Source: Janibacter massiliensis
GTDB lineage: Bacteria; Actinomycetota; Actinomycetes; Actinomycetales; Dermatophilaceae
Reading direction: 5' to 3'
Assembly (NCBI RefSeq): GCF_900289115.1
Contig: NZ_LT985196.1
Span: forward strand, 1 to 64,000
DNA: 64,000 nucleotides
Each line of letters opens with the position of its first letter. Position 1 is the first letter of the stretch. Of this stretch, positions 52,199-62,223 are shown piece by piece. The position numbers were made by a program, and so were the translations under genes. The notes below the pieces were generated by a model. The model ran no database searches, was not told the origin of the DNA, and worked only from the letters and a program-made list of their open reading frames with translations.

Positions 52199-54058
52199 TC
52201 AGGCGTCGTCCTCGTCGTCGAGCTTGATCGAGCTCGTCTGCTGGACCTGGAGGAGGAACTCGTAGTTGCTCTTCGTCTTCCGCAGCCGGTCCAGGAGCAG
52301 CTCGATGCCCTGCTGGCTGTCGAGGGCGGCCAGGACCCGGCGGAGCTTCCACATGATCTTCAGCTCGTCCGGGGCGAGGAGGATCTCCTCGCGACGCGTG
52401 CCGGAGTTGTTGACGTCGACCGCGGGGAAGATGCGGCGGTTGGCGAGCTGCCGGTCGAGCTTGAGCTCCATGTTGCCGGTGCCCTTGAACTCCTCGAAGA
52501 TCACCTCGTCCATGCGCGAGCCCGTCTCGACGAGGGCCGTGGCGAGGATCGTCAGGGAGCCGCCGTGCTCGATGTTGCGCGCGGCGCCGAAGAACTTCTT
52601 CGGCGGGTAGAGCGCCGCGGAGTCGACACCGCCCGACATGATCCGGCCGCTCGCCGGGGCCGCGAGGTTGTAGGCCCGGCCGAGCTTGGTGATCGAGTCG
52701 AGGAGGACGACGACGTCGTGCCCCATCTCGACCAGACGCTTGGCCCGCTCGATCGCGAGCTCGGCGACGGTCGTGTGGTCGTCTGCCGGGCGGTCGAAGG
52801 TCGAGGAGATGACCTCGCCCTTGACGGCGCGCTGCATGTCGGTGACCTCCTCCGGACGCTCGTCGACGAGGACGACCATGAGGTGGCACTCGGGGTTGTT
52901 CGTCGTGATCGCGTTCGCGAGCGACTGCATGACCATCGTCTTGCCGGCCTTCGCCGGGGCGACGATGAGGCCTCGCTGGCCCTTGCCGATGGGGGCGACG
53001 AGGTCGATGATCCGCGTCGTCAGGATGTTCGGCTCGGTCTCCAGCCGCAGCCGCTCCTGCGGGTACAGCGGGGTCAGCTTGCCGAACTCGGGGCGCTTGC
53101 GCGCCTCGTCCGGGGTCATCCCGTTGACGGTGTCGAGGCGGACGAGCGGGTTGAACTTCTCGCGCTTGTTCCGACCGCCGCCACCCCCGCCCTGGGGGAT
53201 CTCCCCGTCGGCGTTGGCGCGGACGGCGCCGGTGACGGCGTCGCCCTTGCGCAGCCCGTGCCGCTTGACCGTGCCGAGCGGGACGTAGACGTCCTGGGTG
53301 CCGGGCAGGTAGCCCGAGGTCCGCACGAAGGCGTAGCTGTCGAGGACGTCGAGGATGCCGGCGATGTCGACGAGGACATCGTCCTCGGCCACCTGGGGCT
53401 CGTCGTCCTCCTCCGGACCGCCCTGCCCGCGGCCACGCCGATCCCGGTTGCGGTTCCGGTTCCGGTTGCGGTTGCGGCGCCGGCCGCCGCGGCCGTCCTC
53501 GTCGTCCGGACCGTGACCGCCGTTGCCGTCGTTCTCGCCCCGGCCGCGGCCCTGGCCGTCACCATCGCGCTGACCGTCCCGGTCGTCGCGACGCGGCTGG
53601 TCGCTGCCGCCCTGGTTCCGATTGCGCTGCTGACCGTCGCGGTTCTGACCATCGTTGCGGTTCTGACCATCGTTGCGGTTCTGACCATCGCGCTCCTGGC
53701 CGCCGCGGCGCTGACCCTGGCGCCTCTCGGCGCGGTCGGCGTTCTCCTCGTCCCGGCGCTCGGCGGCGGGCTGCTCGGCCGGCTGCTGGGTCGTCTGCTG
53801 CTGGCGCGCCGGCTGCTCGGCGCGGGGCGCGGCCTCGGCGGCGGGGGCCGCGGCGCGCTCCGGGGCCTGCGTCGAGACGCCGGCACCGGACTGGCGCGCG
53901 CGGATCGCCTCGATGAGGTCGCTCTTGCGCATCTTCGTCGTCCCGCTCAGACCCATGCTCGAGGCGAGGGCCTGCAGCTCGGCGAGGCGCAGGGAGCTGA
54001 GGGAGCCCGAGCGCCGCGGGGTCGCGGGTGCGCTGGTCTCCGGGGTGGTGTCCGTCAC
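52199..54058 (-). CDS. rho: Transcription termination factor Rho
   Basis: A 619-residue RNA helicase. The N-terminal Rho_N domain (LRLAELQALASSMGLSGTTKMRKSDL) is followed by an Ala/Gln-, Arg/Asn- and Gly-rich insert (about residues 55-215) typical of actinobacteria. The RNA-binding cold-shock-like domain (GILDVLDSYAFVR) and the ATPase come next, with Walker A APAKAGKT near 370 (most Rho proteins read APPKAGKT), DSITKLGRAYN and GGSLTILATAL. GTG 54058 has GGAAGGA upstream. Confidence 0.96.
   Translation of the reverse strand: MTDTTPETSAPATPRRSGSLSSLRLAELQALASSMGLSGTTKMRKSDLIEAIRARQSGAGVSTQAPERAAAPAAEAAPRAEQPARQQQTTQQPAEQPAAERRDEENADRAERRQGQRRGGQERDGQNRNDGQNRNDGQNRDGQQRNRNQGGSDQPRRDDRDGQRDGDGQGRGRGENDGNGGHGPDDEDGRGGRRRNRNRNRNRNRDRRGRGQGGPEEDDEPQVAEDDVLVDIAGILDVLDSYAFVRTSGYLPGTQDVYVPLGTVKRHGLRKGDAVTGAVRANADGEIPQGGGGGGRNKREKFNPLVRLDTVNGMTPDEARKRPEFGKLTPLYPQERLRLETEPNILTTRIIDLVAPIGKGQRGLIVAPAKAGKTMVMQSLANAITTNNPECHLMVVLVDERPEEVTDMQRAVKGEVISSTFDRPADDHTTVAELAIERAKRLVEMGHDVVVLLDSITKLGRAYNLAAPASGRIMSGGVDSAALYPPKKFFGAARNIEHGGSLTILATALVETGSRMDEVIFEEFKGTGNMELKLDRQLANRRIFPAVDVNNSGTRREEILLAPDELKIMWKLRRVLAALDSQQGIELLLDRLRKTKSNYEFLLQVQQTSSIKLDDEDDA
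53639..53697. repeat. 18-base tandem repeat inside rho
   Basis: About three copies of GCGGTTCTGACCATCGTT-like 18-base units, near identical at DNA level, encoding repeated NRNDGQ hexapeptides in the disordered insert of Rho. Such a tract can vary in copy number by slippage. Confidence 0.7.
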
Positions 54059-54285
54059 GAAGGTTCCTTCCCCCTCGTCGGGGCCGCCGCACCGAGAGCG
54101 GGCGGGGCCGTTCGGCCAGAGCGGCCGAAAGGGTGGGTGTGCGTGGATCCGAGGGCCGACGGAGCGACTGCGCCGCCCCTGGGCACTCGGTGCTCCGGTC
54201 GGGTCAGCCGTCTTGACGAAACGGGACTGGCACCGGGCTGGACGCCCGGGCGATGACTCGCGAAGCACGGTCAGCGTAGCACCGG
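54059..54285 (-). promoter_or_regulatory. Long rho leader with extended -10 promoter
   Basis: On the minus strand the 13-mer CCGGTGCTACGCT (54285-54273) holds an extended -10 (TGCTACGCT). The identical 13-mer precedes the tRNA-Arg gene. Transcription from it would give a leader of about 205 bases before GTG 54058, long enough for self-regulation by Rho. No riboswitch class is recognised and no leader peptide is convincing. Confidence 0.4.
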
Positions 54286-54321
54286 GGGTGGGGCCGCTCG
54301 CGGGCTCCCCTCCGCGGCGTC

Positions 54322-55290
54322 TCAGCCGGAGGTGGCTCGGACCCCGACCGTCGGCACCCCGGGCCGCAGGACGCGCCACGGGCCGCCGGCCGGGACGCTG
54401 CCGGCGACCGCGTCGGAACGGTCCGGCGTCGTCAGCGCGAGGACGGTCGGGCCCGCCCCGCTGATCGTCGCGGCCACGCCGGCGGACCGCAGCTCGTCGA
54501 CGAGCGCCATCGACGCGGGGTACGACGGGCGGCGCGGCTCCTGGTGCAGCCGGTCGAGGGTCGCGGGCAGCAGGAGCGAGGGGTCCTGCGCGAGCGCGTG
54601 GACGAGGAGTCCCACCCGACCGCCGTTCGCCGCCGCCACCGACAGGGGCACCTCGGCGGGCAGGACGCTGCGGGCCGTGGCGGTGGAGAGGACGACGGAG
54701 GGGACGAAGACGACGGGCTCGACGTCGGGGTGGAGGTCGATCGCGACCGTGCGGGTGCGCGGACGCGCGGGGTCACCCGCCGGGTCGTCGTCCGACCAGG
54801 ACAGGGTCGCGCCGCCGAAGACGCTCGCCGAGGCGTTGTCCGGGTGCCCCTCGAGGTCGCACGCGATGTCGTTGACGAGCCCGAGGTCGAGGTCGAGCGG
54901 GCCGGGGTCGGCCCCCTGCGCGGCGACGAGCGCGACGGCGGCGGAGACCCCCGTGACGATCGCCGTCGCCGACGAGCCCATCCCGCGACCGTGGGGCACG
55001 CTGTTGTGGCACGAGAGGTGGACCCCGGCGGGCGCCGCGACGCCCATCCACCGCCACGCCGCGACCATCGCCCGGTGGACGAGGTGGCGCTCGTCGCGGG
55101 GGACCCCGTCGGCGCCCTCGCCCTCGACGTCGATCGAGACCCCCGGCTCGTCGGCCACCATGACGACCGTGCGGTCGTGGACGCCGAGCGCGAGCCCGAC
55201 GGAGTCGAAGCCCGGCCCCAGGTTGGCGCTGCTGGCGGGGACGACGAGCTCGACCCGCGTCCCGGGGGCGGGCGCCGTGGCCGTGCTCAC
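54322..55290 (-). CDS. thrB: Homoserine kinase
   Basis: A 322-residue GHMP kinase, the penultimate step of threonine synthesis. PASSANLGPGFDSVGLAL and the ATP loop PHGRGMGSSATA are diagnostic, with a C-terminal SGAGPTVLAL. GTG 55290 lies 7 bases after thrC. Confidence 0.95.
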   Translation of the reverse strand: MSTATAPAPGTRVELVVPASSANLGPGFDSVGLALGVHDRTVVMVADEPGVSIDVEGEGADGVPRDERHLVHRAMVAAWRWMGVAAPAGVHLSCHNSVPHGRGMGSSATAIVTGVSAAVALVAAQGADPGPLDLDLGLVNDIACDLEGHPDNASASVFGGATLSWSDDDPAGDPARPRTRTVAIDLHPDVEPVVFVPSVVLSTATARSVLPAEVPLSVAAANGGRVGLLVHALAQDPSLLLPATLDRLHQEPRRPSYPASMALVDELRSAGVAATISGAGPTVLALTTPDRSDAVAGSVPAGGPWRVLRPGVPTVGVRATSG

Positions 55291-55297
55291 CGTGGCA

Positions 55298-56383
55298 TCA
55301 CCCGAGCCCGAGGGCGTCGGCGATGGCGTAGGGGTCCACCGCCACCCGGACCGGGACGATCTCGTCGCCGTCGGCCGTGCGCAGCGCCCACCGGGGGTCC
55401 TTCAGCCCGTGACCGGTGACCGTGCAGACGATCGTCGCGCCCTCGGGGACCTGCCCGGCCGCGTGCCGCTGGAGCAGGCCAGCGATGCTCGCCGCCGACG
55501 CCGGCTCGACGAAGATCCCCTCCGTCGAGGACAGGATCCGGTGGGCCTCGAGGATCTGCTCGTCGGTGACCGACTCGATGCAGCCGCCCGACTCGTCCCG
55601 CGCCGCGATCGCCTGGTCCCACGACGCCGGGTTGCCGATGCGGATGGCCGTCGCGATGGTGTCGGGCTCGTCGACCGGGTGACCCTTGACCAGCGGCGCG
55701 GCGCCGGCGGCCTGGAAGCCCCACATCTGCGGCAGGCGGGTCGCGACGGCAGGCAGGCCCGGGGCGTCGGTCGCGTACTCGCGGTACCCGCGCCAGTAGG
55801 CGGTGATGTTCCCGGCGTTGCCCACCGGCAGGCAATGGATCTCCGGGGCGTCGCCGAGGGCGTCGACGATCTCGAAGCTCGCCGTCTTCTGGCCCTCGAT
55901 CCGCGCGGGGTTGACGGAGTTCACGAGCTCGACCGGGTGGGACTCGGCGAGCTTGCGGGCGACCTCGAGGCAGTCGTCGAAGTTGCCGTCGACCTGCAGC
56001 AGCGTCGCGCCGTGGGCGATCGCCTGGGACAGCTTGCCCATGGCGATCTTCCCGTCGGGCACGAGGACGGCGCACGTCATGCCGGCCTTCGTCGCGTAGG
56101 CCGCGGCCGAGGCGCTCGTGTTGCCGGTGCTCGCGCAGATGACGGCCTTCGCGCCCTCCTTCGCGGCGACGGAGATGGCCGTCGTCATACCCCGGTCCTT
56201 GAAGGAGCCGGTCGGGTTGAGCCCCTCGTACTTGACGAGCACCCGGGCGCCGACCCGCTCGGACAGGGCCGCCGCCTCGATGAGCGGGGTGCCGCCCTCG
56301 TGGAGGGTGACGACCGGGGCGCCCTCGAGCATCGGCAGGCGGTCGGCGTACTCGCGGATCACGCCGCGCCACTGGTGAGCCAT
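55298..56383 (-). CDS. thrC: Threonine synthase
   Basis: A 361-residue PLP enzyme that turns O-phosphohomoserine into threonine. PLP lysine is in [11 protein letters not shown], and [14 protein letters not shown] and [12 protein letters not shown] follow. It is the short type-II form. The stop of hom lies 1 base upstream. Confidence 0.96.
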   Translation of the reverse strand: MAHQWRGVIREYADRLPMLEGAPVVTLHEGGTPLIEAAALSERVGARVLVKYEGLNPTGSFKDRGMTTAISVAAKEGAKAVICASTGNTSASAAAYATKAGMTCAVLVPDGKIAMGKLSQAIAHGATLLQVDGNFDDCLEVARKLAESHPVELVNSVNPARIEGQKTASFEIVDALGDAPEIHCLPVGNAGNITAYWRGYREYATDAPGLPAVATRLPQMWGFQAAGAAPLVKGHPVDEPDTIATAIRIGNPASWDQAIAARDESGGCIESVTDEQILEAHRILSSTEGIFVEPASAASIAGLLQRHAAGQVPEGATIVCTVTGHGLKDPRWALRTADGDEIVPVRVAVDPYAIADALGLG

Positions 56384-56384
56384 C

Positions 56385-57713
56385 TCAGGATCCCTCCACT
56401 CGCATCACGGACACGACGTCGGTCACGGTGTCGAGGTCCGACAGCGCCTCGACGGTCGCGGTCAGGGCCGCGTCGGGCGCGGTGTGCGTGACGACGATGA
56501 GGTACGCCTGCGCGGCGTGCTCCTCGCCGTCGCCGCCGACGACCTGCTGGCGGACCGCCTGGATCGACACGCCGTGGGCGGCGAACACGGACGCGACCTG
56601 CGCGAGCACGCCCGGACGGTCGGCGACGGCGAGGCTGATGTGGTACCTCGTGCTCGCCTTGCCGATGTCGTGGACCGGCAGCTGGGCGTAGGCGCTCTCC
56701 CCCGGGCCGCGACCGCCGGAGACCCGGTGCCGCGCCACGGCGACGATGTCACCCATGACGGCGCTGGCCGTCGGGTCACCGCCGGCGCCCTTGCCGTAGA
56801 ACATGAGCTCGCCCGCGGCGGTCGCCTCGACGAAGACGGCGTTGTACGCCTCGCGGACCGAGGCCAGCGGGTGGCTGCGCGGCACCATCGCGGGGTGGAC
56901 GCGGACGTTGACGCCGTCGTCGCCGCTGCCGGGCTCCCCCGTCCGCTCGCAGATCGCGAGCAGCTTGACGACGCACCCCATGTCCTTCGCGGCCTGGATG
57001 TCCGCGGCGGTGACCTCGGTGATGCCCTCGCGGTGGACGTCGGCGCCCGAGACCCGGGTGTGGAACGCCAGCGAGGCGAGGATGGCCGCCTTCGCGGCGG
57101 CGTCGAAGCCTTCGACGTCGGCGGTCGGGTCGGCCTCGGCGTACCCGAGCTCCTGGGCCTGCTCGACGGTCTCGGTCAGGCCGGCGCCCGTCGAGTCCAT
57201 CTTGTCGAGGACGAAGTTCGTCGTGCCGTTGACGATGCCGAGCACCCGGCGGACGTCGTCGCCCGCGAGGGACTCGCGGATCGGCCGGAGGATCGGGATG
57301 GCACCGGCGACGGCCGCCTCGTAGTAGATGTCGACACCGTTCTCGTGCGCCGCGGCGTACAGCGACGGCCCGTCCTCGGCGAGCAGCGCCTTGTTCGCGG
57401 TGACGACGCTCGCGCCGTGCTGCAGGGCCGAGAGGATGAGCTCGCGCGCGGGGTCGATACCACCCATGACCTCGACGACGATGTCGGCGCGGGTGACGAG
57501 CTCGGCGGCGTCCGTGGTGAACAGCGACGGGTCGACGGGCACGGTCGCCCGGTCCCGGTCGAGCCGCCGGACGGCGATGCCGACGAGCTCGAGGGGGCGC
57601 CCGACCCGCTCGTGCAGGTCCTGCGCCTGCGTGACGAGCATCGTCGCCACGGACGACCCGACGACGCCGCACCCGAGGAGGGCGACGCGCAGCGGTTGCA
57701 CGGACGTGGTCAT
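56385..57713 (-). CDS. hom: Homoserine dehydrogenase
   Basis: A 442-residue enzyme at the branch to threonine and methionine. NAD(P)-binding is [16 protein letters not shown], the catalytic region runs through VANKALLAE and [14 protein letters not shown], and a C-terminal ACT domain ([20 protein letters not shown]) gives feedback control by threonine. ATG 57713 overlaps the lysA stop (ATGA). Confidence 0.96.
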   Translation of the reverse strand: MTTSVQPLRVALLGCGVVGSSVATMLVTQAQDLHERVGRPLELVGIAVRRLDRDRATVPVDPSLFTTDAAELVTRADIVVEVMGGIDPARELILSALQHGASVVTANKALLAEDGPSLYAAAHENGVDIYYEAAVAGAIPILRPIRESLAGDDVRRVLGIVNGTTNFVLDKMDSTGAGLTETVEQAQELGYAEADPTADVEGFDAAAKAAILASLAFHTRVSGADVHREGITEVTAADIQAAKDMGCVVKLLAICERTGEPGSGDDGVNVRVHPAMVPRSHPLASVREAYNAVFVEATAAGELMFYGKGAGGDPTASAVMGDIVAVARHRVSGGRGPGESAYAQLPVHDIGKASTRYHISLAVADRPGVLAQVASVFAAHGVSIQAVRQQVVGGDGEEHAAQAYLIVVTHTAPDAALTATVEALSDLDTVTDVVSVMRVEGS

Positions 57714-59221
57714 CGGTCCTCCTGCTCGGTCGGGCTCGCCCCGACCACGGCGTGGTCGTCACCGGCGTGGTCGTCCACGTCGAGGGCGAGGATGTCGTCG
57801 ATCGTCTCGCGTCGGACGATGACCCGTGCGCGGCCGTCCCGGACGGCGATCACCGGCGGGCGCGGCGTGTGGTTGTACTGGCTGGACAGGCTGCGGCAGT
57901 AGGCGCCCGTGCCCGGGACGGCCAGGAGATCGCCCGGGGCGAGGTCGGCCGGGAGGTACTCGTCCATGACGACGATGTCGCCGCTCTCGCAGTGCCTGCC
58001 GACGACGCGGGTGACGGCGGGCGCGGCCTCCGAACCGCGGCTGGCGAGCGTGCACGAGTAGTCGGCGCCGTAGAGGGCGGTGCGCACGTTGTCGCTCATC
58101 CCGCCGTCGACGCTCACGTAGCTGCGGACGGCGTCGTTCGTCACCTGCACCTGCTTGACGGTGCCGACCTCGTAGAGCGTCAGCGTGCTCGGGCCGGCGA
58201 TGGCGCGGCCGGGCTCGATGGAGATCCGCGGGCGGGGCGCGCCGGGGGCCAGGTCGTCGAGGGCCTTCAGCTCACGCTCGCACACGGCGGCCATGTCGGC
58301 GCCCAGGTGCGCGGGCGTCATCGGGTCGTGCTCCGAGGTGTACGCGATGCCGTACCCGCCGCCCAGGTCCATCTCCGGCAGGTGCAGGCCGTGCTGCCGC
58401 ACGATGTCGACGTGGAGGCCGACGAGGCGCCGCGCGGCGACCTCGAAGCCGGAGACGTCGAAGATCTGGCTGCCGATGTGGCTGTGCAGGCCGCGCGGGT
58501 CGAGGGCGTCCGGCTGCGCCAGCACGGCCTCGACCGCCTCCATCGCGGCGCCGCTGCCGAGGGAGAAGCCGAACTTCTGGTCCTCGTGGGCGGTGGCGAT
58601 GAACTCGTGGGTGTGAGCCTCGACGCCCACGGTGACGCGGACCATCACCGGGGCGACCACCCCGAGCTCGCGCGCGAGCGCGGCGACCCGGTCGATCTCC
58701 TCGAGGGAGTCGAGCACGATCCGGCCGACGCCGTACTCGAGCGCATCGCGGATCTCGGCGACGCTCTTGTTGTTGCCGTGCAGGCCGATCCGCTCCGGCG
58801 GGAACCCGACCCGGCGGGCCACGGCGAGCTCCCCGCCGCTGCACACGTCGAGGCAGAGACCCTCCTCCATGACCCAGCGCGCGACCGCCGTGCACAGGAA
58901 GGCCTTCGCCGCGTAGTAGACGTCCGCGCCCCCGCAGACGGCGACGAACGGGCGGGTGAAGTCGTCGGCGAAGGCTCGCGCGCGGGCGCGGAAGTCGGCC
59001 TCGTCCACGACGTACGCCGCGGTGCCGAACTGCGCCGCGAGGTCGGTGACCGGCACCCCGGCGACGGCCAGGACGCCGTCGCCGCCACGCGTCACGCCGC
59101 TGGACCACAGCTGCGGCAGCAGCTCCATGACGTCGTTCGGGTAGGGCAGCCAGTGGGGGGCGGCGCCGTAACCGTCGGCGTGCAGCGTGCCCGCCTCGTG
59201 GGCGCGCATGTTCGTCGCCAT
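57710..59221 (-). CDS. lysA: Diaminopimelate decarboxylase
   Basis: A 503-residue PLP enzyme, last step of lysine synthesis. PLP lysine is Lys106 (DVYYAAKAF), with HSHIGSQIFD, GGGYGIAYT and the active-site cysteine in GRHCESGDI. The C-terminus has about 40 extra residues after the catalytic domain. ATG 59221 is 5 bases after argS; an ATG four codons on is also possible. Confidence 0.95.
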   Translation of the reverse strand: MATNMRAHEAGTLHADGYGAAPHWLPYPNDVMELLPQLWSSGVTRGGDGVLAVAGVPVTDLAAQFGTAAYVVDEADFRARARAFADDFTRPFVAVCGGADVYYAAKAFLCTAVARWVMEEGLCLDVCSGGELAVARRVGFPPERIGLHGNNKSVAEIRDALEYGVGRIVLDSLEEIDRVAALARELGVVAPVMVRVTVGVEAHTHEFIATAHEDQKFGFSLGSGAAMEAVEAVLAQPDALDPRGLHSHIGSQIFDVSGFEVAARRLVGLHVDIVRQHGLHLPEMDLGGGYGIAYTSEHDPMTPAHLGADMAAVCERELKALDDLAPGAPRPRISIEPGRAIAGPSTLTLYEVGTVKQVQVTNDAVRSYVSVDGGMSDNVRTALYGADYSCTLASRGSEAAPAVTRVVGRHCESGDIVVMDEYLPADLAPGDLLAVPGTGAYCRSLSSQYNHTPRPPVIAVRDGRARVIVRRETIDDILALDVDDHAGDDHAVVGASPTEQEDR

Positions 59222-59226
59222 CGGGC

Positions 59227-60879
59227 TCACATCCGCTCGGGCGCGCCGACGCCGAGCAGCCCCAGCCCGGTCGCGAGGACCTGACGGGTGGCGTCGTTGA
59301 GCCACAGGCGGGTGCGGTGGACGTCGGTGACGGGCTCGTCGGCGTTCTGCGGGCGGACGCGGCAGGTGTCGTACCACTTGTGGAAGCGGCCGGCGAGGTC
59401 CTCGAGGTACCGGGCGACGCGGTGCGGCTCGCGCAGCCGGGCGGCCTGCTCGACGACCCGCGGCAGCTCGCCGAGGATCGCCAGCAGGGCGGCCTCGGTC
59501 GGGTCGGACAGCAGCGCGGGGTCGAAGCCGTCCTCGCGCCGCACCCCGTCCTCCGCCGCCAGGCGCGCGACGTTGCACGTGCGGGCGTGGGCGTACTGGA
59601 CGTAGAAGACGGGGTTGTCGTTCGAGCGCTTGGCGAGCAGGTCGAGGTCGATGTCGAGCGGGCTGTCGATCGACGTGCGGGTGATCGCGTACCGCGCGGC
59701 GTCGCGGCCGACGGCCTGGACGAGGTCGTCGAGGACGACGACGGTGCCCGCGCGCTTGCTCATCCGGACCGGCTGGCCGTCCTTGACGAGGTTGACCATC
59801 TGGCCGATGAGGATCTGCAGGTTGCGGCCCGGCTCGTCGCCGTAGAGGGCGCACATCGCCATCATCCGGCTGACGTACCCGTGGTGGTCGGCGCCGAGCA
59901 TGATGATGACCTCGTCGAAGCCGCGCTCGCGCTTGTCGAGGTAGTAGGCGAGGTCGCCGGAGATGTACGCCGGCTGGCCGTCGGACTTGATGACGACGCG
60001 GTCCTTGTCGTCCCCGTGGGCGGTGGTCCGCAGCCACCACGCGCCGTCCTTCTCGTACATCGCGTCGAGGGCCTTGAGTCGCTCGATCGCGCGGTCGACG
60101 GCGCCGGACTCGTGCAGGTCGTTCTCGTGGAAGTAGACGTCGAACTCGACGCCGAAGTCGCTGAGGGTCTTCTTGATCTCGGCGAACATGAGGTCGACGC
60201 CGATCGCACGGAAGCGCTCCTGCGGGTCGTCGGCCGACAGCGCGTCGGGCTCGATGTCGAGGACCCGCGCGGCGATCTCGTCGATGTAGGCCCCGGCGTA
60301 GCCGTCCTCGGGGGTCGGCTCGTGACGGGCGGCGGCCAGCAGGCTGCGCGCGAAGCGGTCGATCTGCGCGCCGTGGTCGTTGAAGTAGTACTCCCGCGTG
60401 ACCTGCGCGCCGGTCGCCTCGAGGATCCGGGCGAGGGAGTCGCCGACGGCGGCCCAGCGGGTGCCGCCGAGGTGGATCGGCCCGGTGGGGTTGGCCGAGA
60501 CGAACTCGAGGTTGACCCTCGTGCCGGCACCGGTGTCGGTGCGGCCGTAGTCGGCGCCGGCCTCGACGATCGTCCGCGCGAGCTCGCCGGCGGAGGCGGC
60601 GTCGAGGCTGATGTTGACGAAACCGGGCCCGGCGACGTCGGCCGAGGCGATCCCGTCGGTCGCCGCCAGCCGGGTGGCCAGCGTGGTCGCGAGCTCGCGC
60701 GGCGGCATCCCGGCGGGCTTGGCGAGCTGGAGGGCGATGTTCGTCGTCCAGTCCCCGTGCTCGCGCTGCTTCGGGCGCTCCACCCGGACCTCGTCGGGGA
60801 CGGGGGCGGTGAAGGCCCCCTCGTCGACGGCGGCCTGGAGCGCCTGCCGGATCGCGGCGGCGAGCTGTTCGGGAGTCAC
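59227..60879 (-). CDS. argS: Arginyl-tRNA synthetase
   Basis: A 550-residue class I synthetase. The HIGH-type motif is [12 protein letters not shown], the KMSKS-type loop is PVRMSKRAG, and a DALR anticodon domain ends the protein. GTG 60879 is first in the argS-lysA-hom-thrC-thrB run. A tRNA-Arg gene lies about 150 bases away on the other strand. Confidence 0.96.
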   Translation of the reverse strand: MTPEQLAAAIRQALQAAVDEGAFTAPVPDEVRVERPKQREHGDWTTNIALQLAKPAGMPPRELATTLATRLAATDGIASADVAGPGFVNISLDAASAGELARTIVEAGADYGRTDTGAGTRVNLEFVSANPTGPIHLGGTRWAAVGDSLARILEATGAQVTREYYFNDHGAQIDRFARSLLAAARHEPTPEDGYAGAYIDEIAARVLDIEPDALSADDPQERFRAIGVDLMFAEIKKTLSDFGVEFDVYFHENDLHESGAVDRAIERLKALDAMYEKDGAWWLRTTAHGDDKDRVVIKSDGQPAYISGDLAYYLDKRERGFDEVIIMLGADHHGYVSRMMAMCALYGDEPGRNLQILIGQMVNLVKDGQPVRMSKRAGTVVVLDDLVQAVGRDAARYAITRTSIDSPLDIDLDLLAKRSNDNPVFYVQYAHARTCNVARLAAEDGVRREDGFDPALLSDPTEAALLAILGELPRVVEQAARLREPHRVARYLEDLAGRFHKWYDTCRVRPQNADEPVTDVHRTRLWLNDATRQVLATGLGLLGVGAPERM

Positions 60880-60978
60880 GGGGGTCGAGTCTAGGTGGAC
60901 GCCGCCGCCCGTCCCCGCGGGCGTGCGAGCCGTGAGACGCCGGCGCCCGGCCGGGTGAGGATTCCTGCCCGGGTCGCG

Positions 60979-60991
60979 CCGGTGCTACGCT
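60979..60991 (+). promoter_or_regulatory. Candidate extended -10 promoter of tRNA-Arg
   Basis: CCGGTGCTACGCT, identical to the 13-mer before rho, with TACGCT at 60986-60991, 34 bases before the mature tRNA. Confidence 0.45.
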
Positions 60992-61025
60992 CGGTCGTCG
61001 CTCGCGACCCTCGTCGCAGCACCCC

Positions 61026-61098
61026 GCCTCCGTAGCTCAGGGGATAGAGCACTGGTTTCCGGTACCAGGAGTCGCAGGTTCGAATCCTGCCGGGGGCA
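61026..61098 (+). tRNA. tRNA-Arg (anticodon CCG)
   Basis: A 73-base cloverleaf. The acceptor GCCTCCG pairs with CGGGGGC (one G-T wobble), with a D arm GCTC..GAGC, an anticodon stem CTGGT/ACCAG around loop TTCCGGT (anticodon CCG, reads CGG), a T arm GCAGG-TTCGAAT-CCTGC and discriminator A. CCA is not encoded. Confidence 0.96.
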
Positions 61099-61107
61099 CG
61101 TCGTGGA

Positions 61108-61140
61108 AGGGCCCCGACCGCCGCACGCGGTCGGGGCCCT
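61108..61140. terminator. Perfect 13-bp terminator after tRNA-Arg
   Basis: 61108-61120 pairs with 61128-61140 around a 7-base loop, 9 bases after the tRNA. It may also serve the convergent CBS-domain gene. Confidence 0.8.
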
Positions 61141-61182
61141 CTCGCACGACGCCGAGCGCCCGAGGGCCGGGACGAGGGTGGG

Positions 61183-62223
61183 TCAGCGGGCGCGCTGCGT
61201 GGTGTCGCTGACCTCGCCGACGAGCTCCTCGATGACGTCCTCGAGGAAGACGACGCCGCGGGTCTCCCCGTCCTCGCCGACGACCCGGGCCACGTGCCGC
61301 CCGCTGTCCTGCATCGTCGCGAGCACCGTCTCGACCTCGTCCTCGCAGCGGACCGTCGCCAGCCGCCGCAGCCGCTTGGCCGGCACCGGCTGCGTGCGCT
61401 CCGTCTCGTCGGCGTAGAGGACGTCCTTGAGGTGGAGGTAGCCGAGCAGGGTGCCGGAGGCGTCGGCGACGGGGTACCGGGAGAACCCGTGGCGGGCGAC
61501 GAGCCGCTCGAGGTCGTCGGGGGTGCAGTCCACGGGGACCGTGACGAGGGCCTCGCGGTCGATGGCGACGTCGGAGGCGAGCTTGTCGCTGAACTCCAGG
61601 GCCGCGCCGAGCAGGCCGAACTGGTCCTCCTCGACCAGCCCCTCCCGGACCGACTCCTCGACGATGTGCTGGACCTCCTCGGCGGTGAAGGTCGAGCCCA
61701 CCTCGTCCTTCGGCTCGACCCCGAAGGCCCGGACGACGAGCTTGCTGATGACGTCCATGGCGCGGATGAGGGGGTGGGTGAGCTTCGAGACGAGCACCAG
61801 CGGCGGGACGAGGATCGTCGCCACCCGCTCGGGCGCGGCGATCGCGAGGTTCTTCGGGATCATCTCGCCGACGACGACGTGGAGGTAGACGACGACGAGG
61901 ATGGCCAGCACGAGGGCGATGGCGTCGGTCATCGCGTCGGACAGGCCCAGGTGGTGCACGACCGGTTCCAGCGCGTGGTGCAGCGCCGCCTCGGAGATCG
62001 CACCGAGCAGGACCGAGGACACGGTGATGCCGAGCTGGCAGGTGGCCAGGAGCAGACCCGTCCGGCTCATCGCGTCGAGGGCGATCTGGGCCTTCTTGTC
62101 CCCCGCGAGCGCCAGCGGCTCCAGCTGGCTGCGACGGGCGGCCATCGCCGCGAACTCCGCGCCGACGAAGAAGGCGTTGAGCAGCAGGAGGAGGACGGTG
62201 ACGAGCACGACCCAGAGGCTCAT
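61183..62223 (-). CDS. CNNM/HlyC-CorC-type membrane protein with CBS domains (short form)
   Basis: A 346-residue protein with the DUF21/CNNM transmembrane domain ([50 protein letters not shown]) and a CBS pair (about 205-335). The CorC_HlyC C-terminal domain is missing, unlike its neighbour. This family is linked to magnesium or other divalent-ion transport or efflux. ATG 62223 overlaps the upstream stop (ATGA). Confidence 0.88.
   Translation of the reverse strand: MSLWVVLVTVLLLLLNAFFVGAEFAAMAARRSQLEPLALAGDKKAQIALDAMSRTGLLLATCQLGITVSSVLLGAISEAALHHALEPVVHHLGLSDAMTDAIALVLAILVVVYLHVVVGEMIPKNLAIAAPERVATILVPPLVLVSKLTHPLIRAMDVISKLVVRAFGVEPKDEVGSTFTAEEVQHIVEESVREGLVEEDQFGLLGAALEFSDKLASDVAIDREALVTVPVDCTPDDLERLVARHGFSRYPVADASGTLLGYLHLKDVLYADETERTQPVPAKRLRRLATVRCEDEVETVLATMQDSGRHVARVVGEDGETRGVVFLEDVIEELVGEVSDTTQRAR

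Noticed and set aside
53639-53697. CRISPR or regulatory repeat in rho
   Set aside because: Contiguous 18-base units in frame with the Rho insert and without spacers; simple coding repeat.
55287-56372. Second long minus-strand frame over thrC
   Set aside because: Arginine-rich translation with no homology; the frame 55298-56383 gives a complete threonine synthase.
61026-61182. Integration site (attL/attR) at tRNA-Arg
   Set aside because: No duplicated tRNA 3' end, integrase or compositional change nearby; a terminator follows the tRNA directly.
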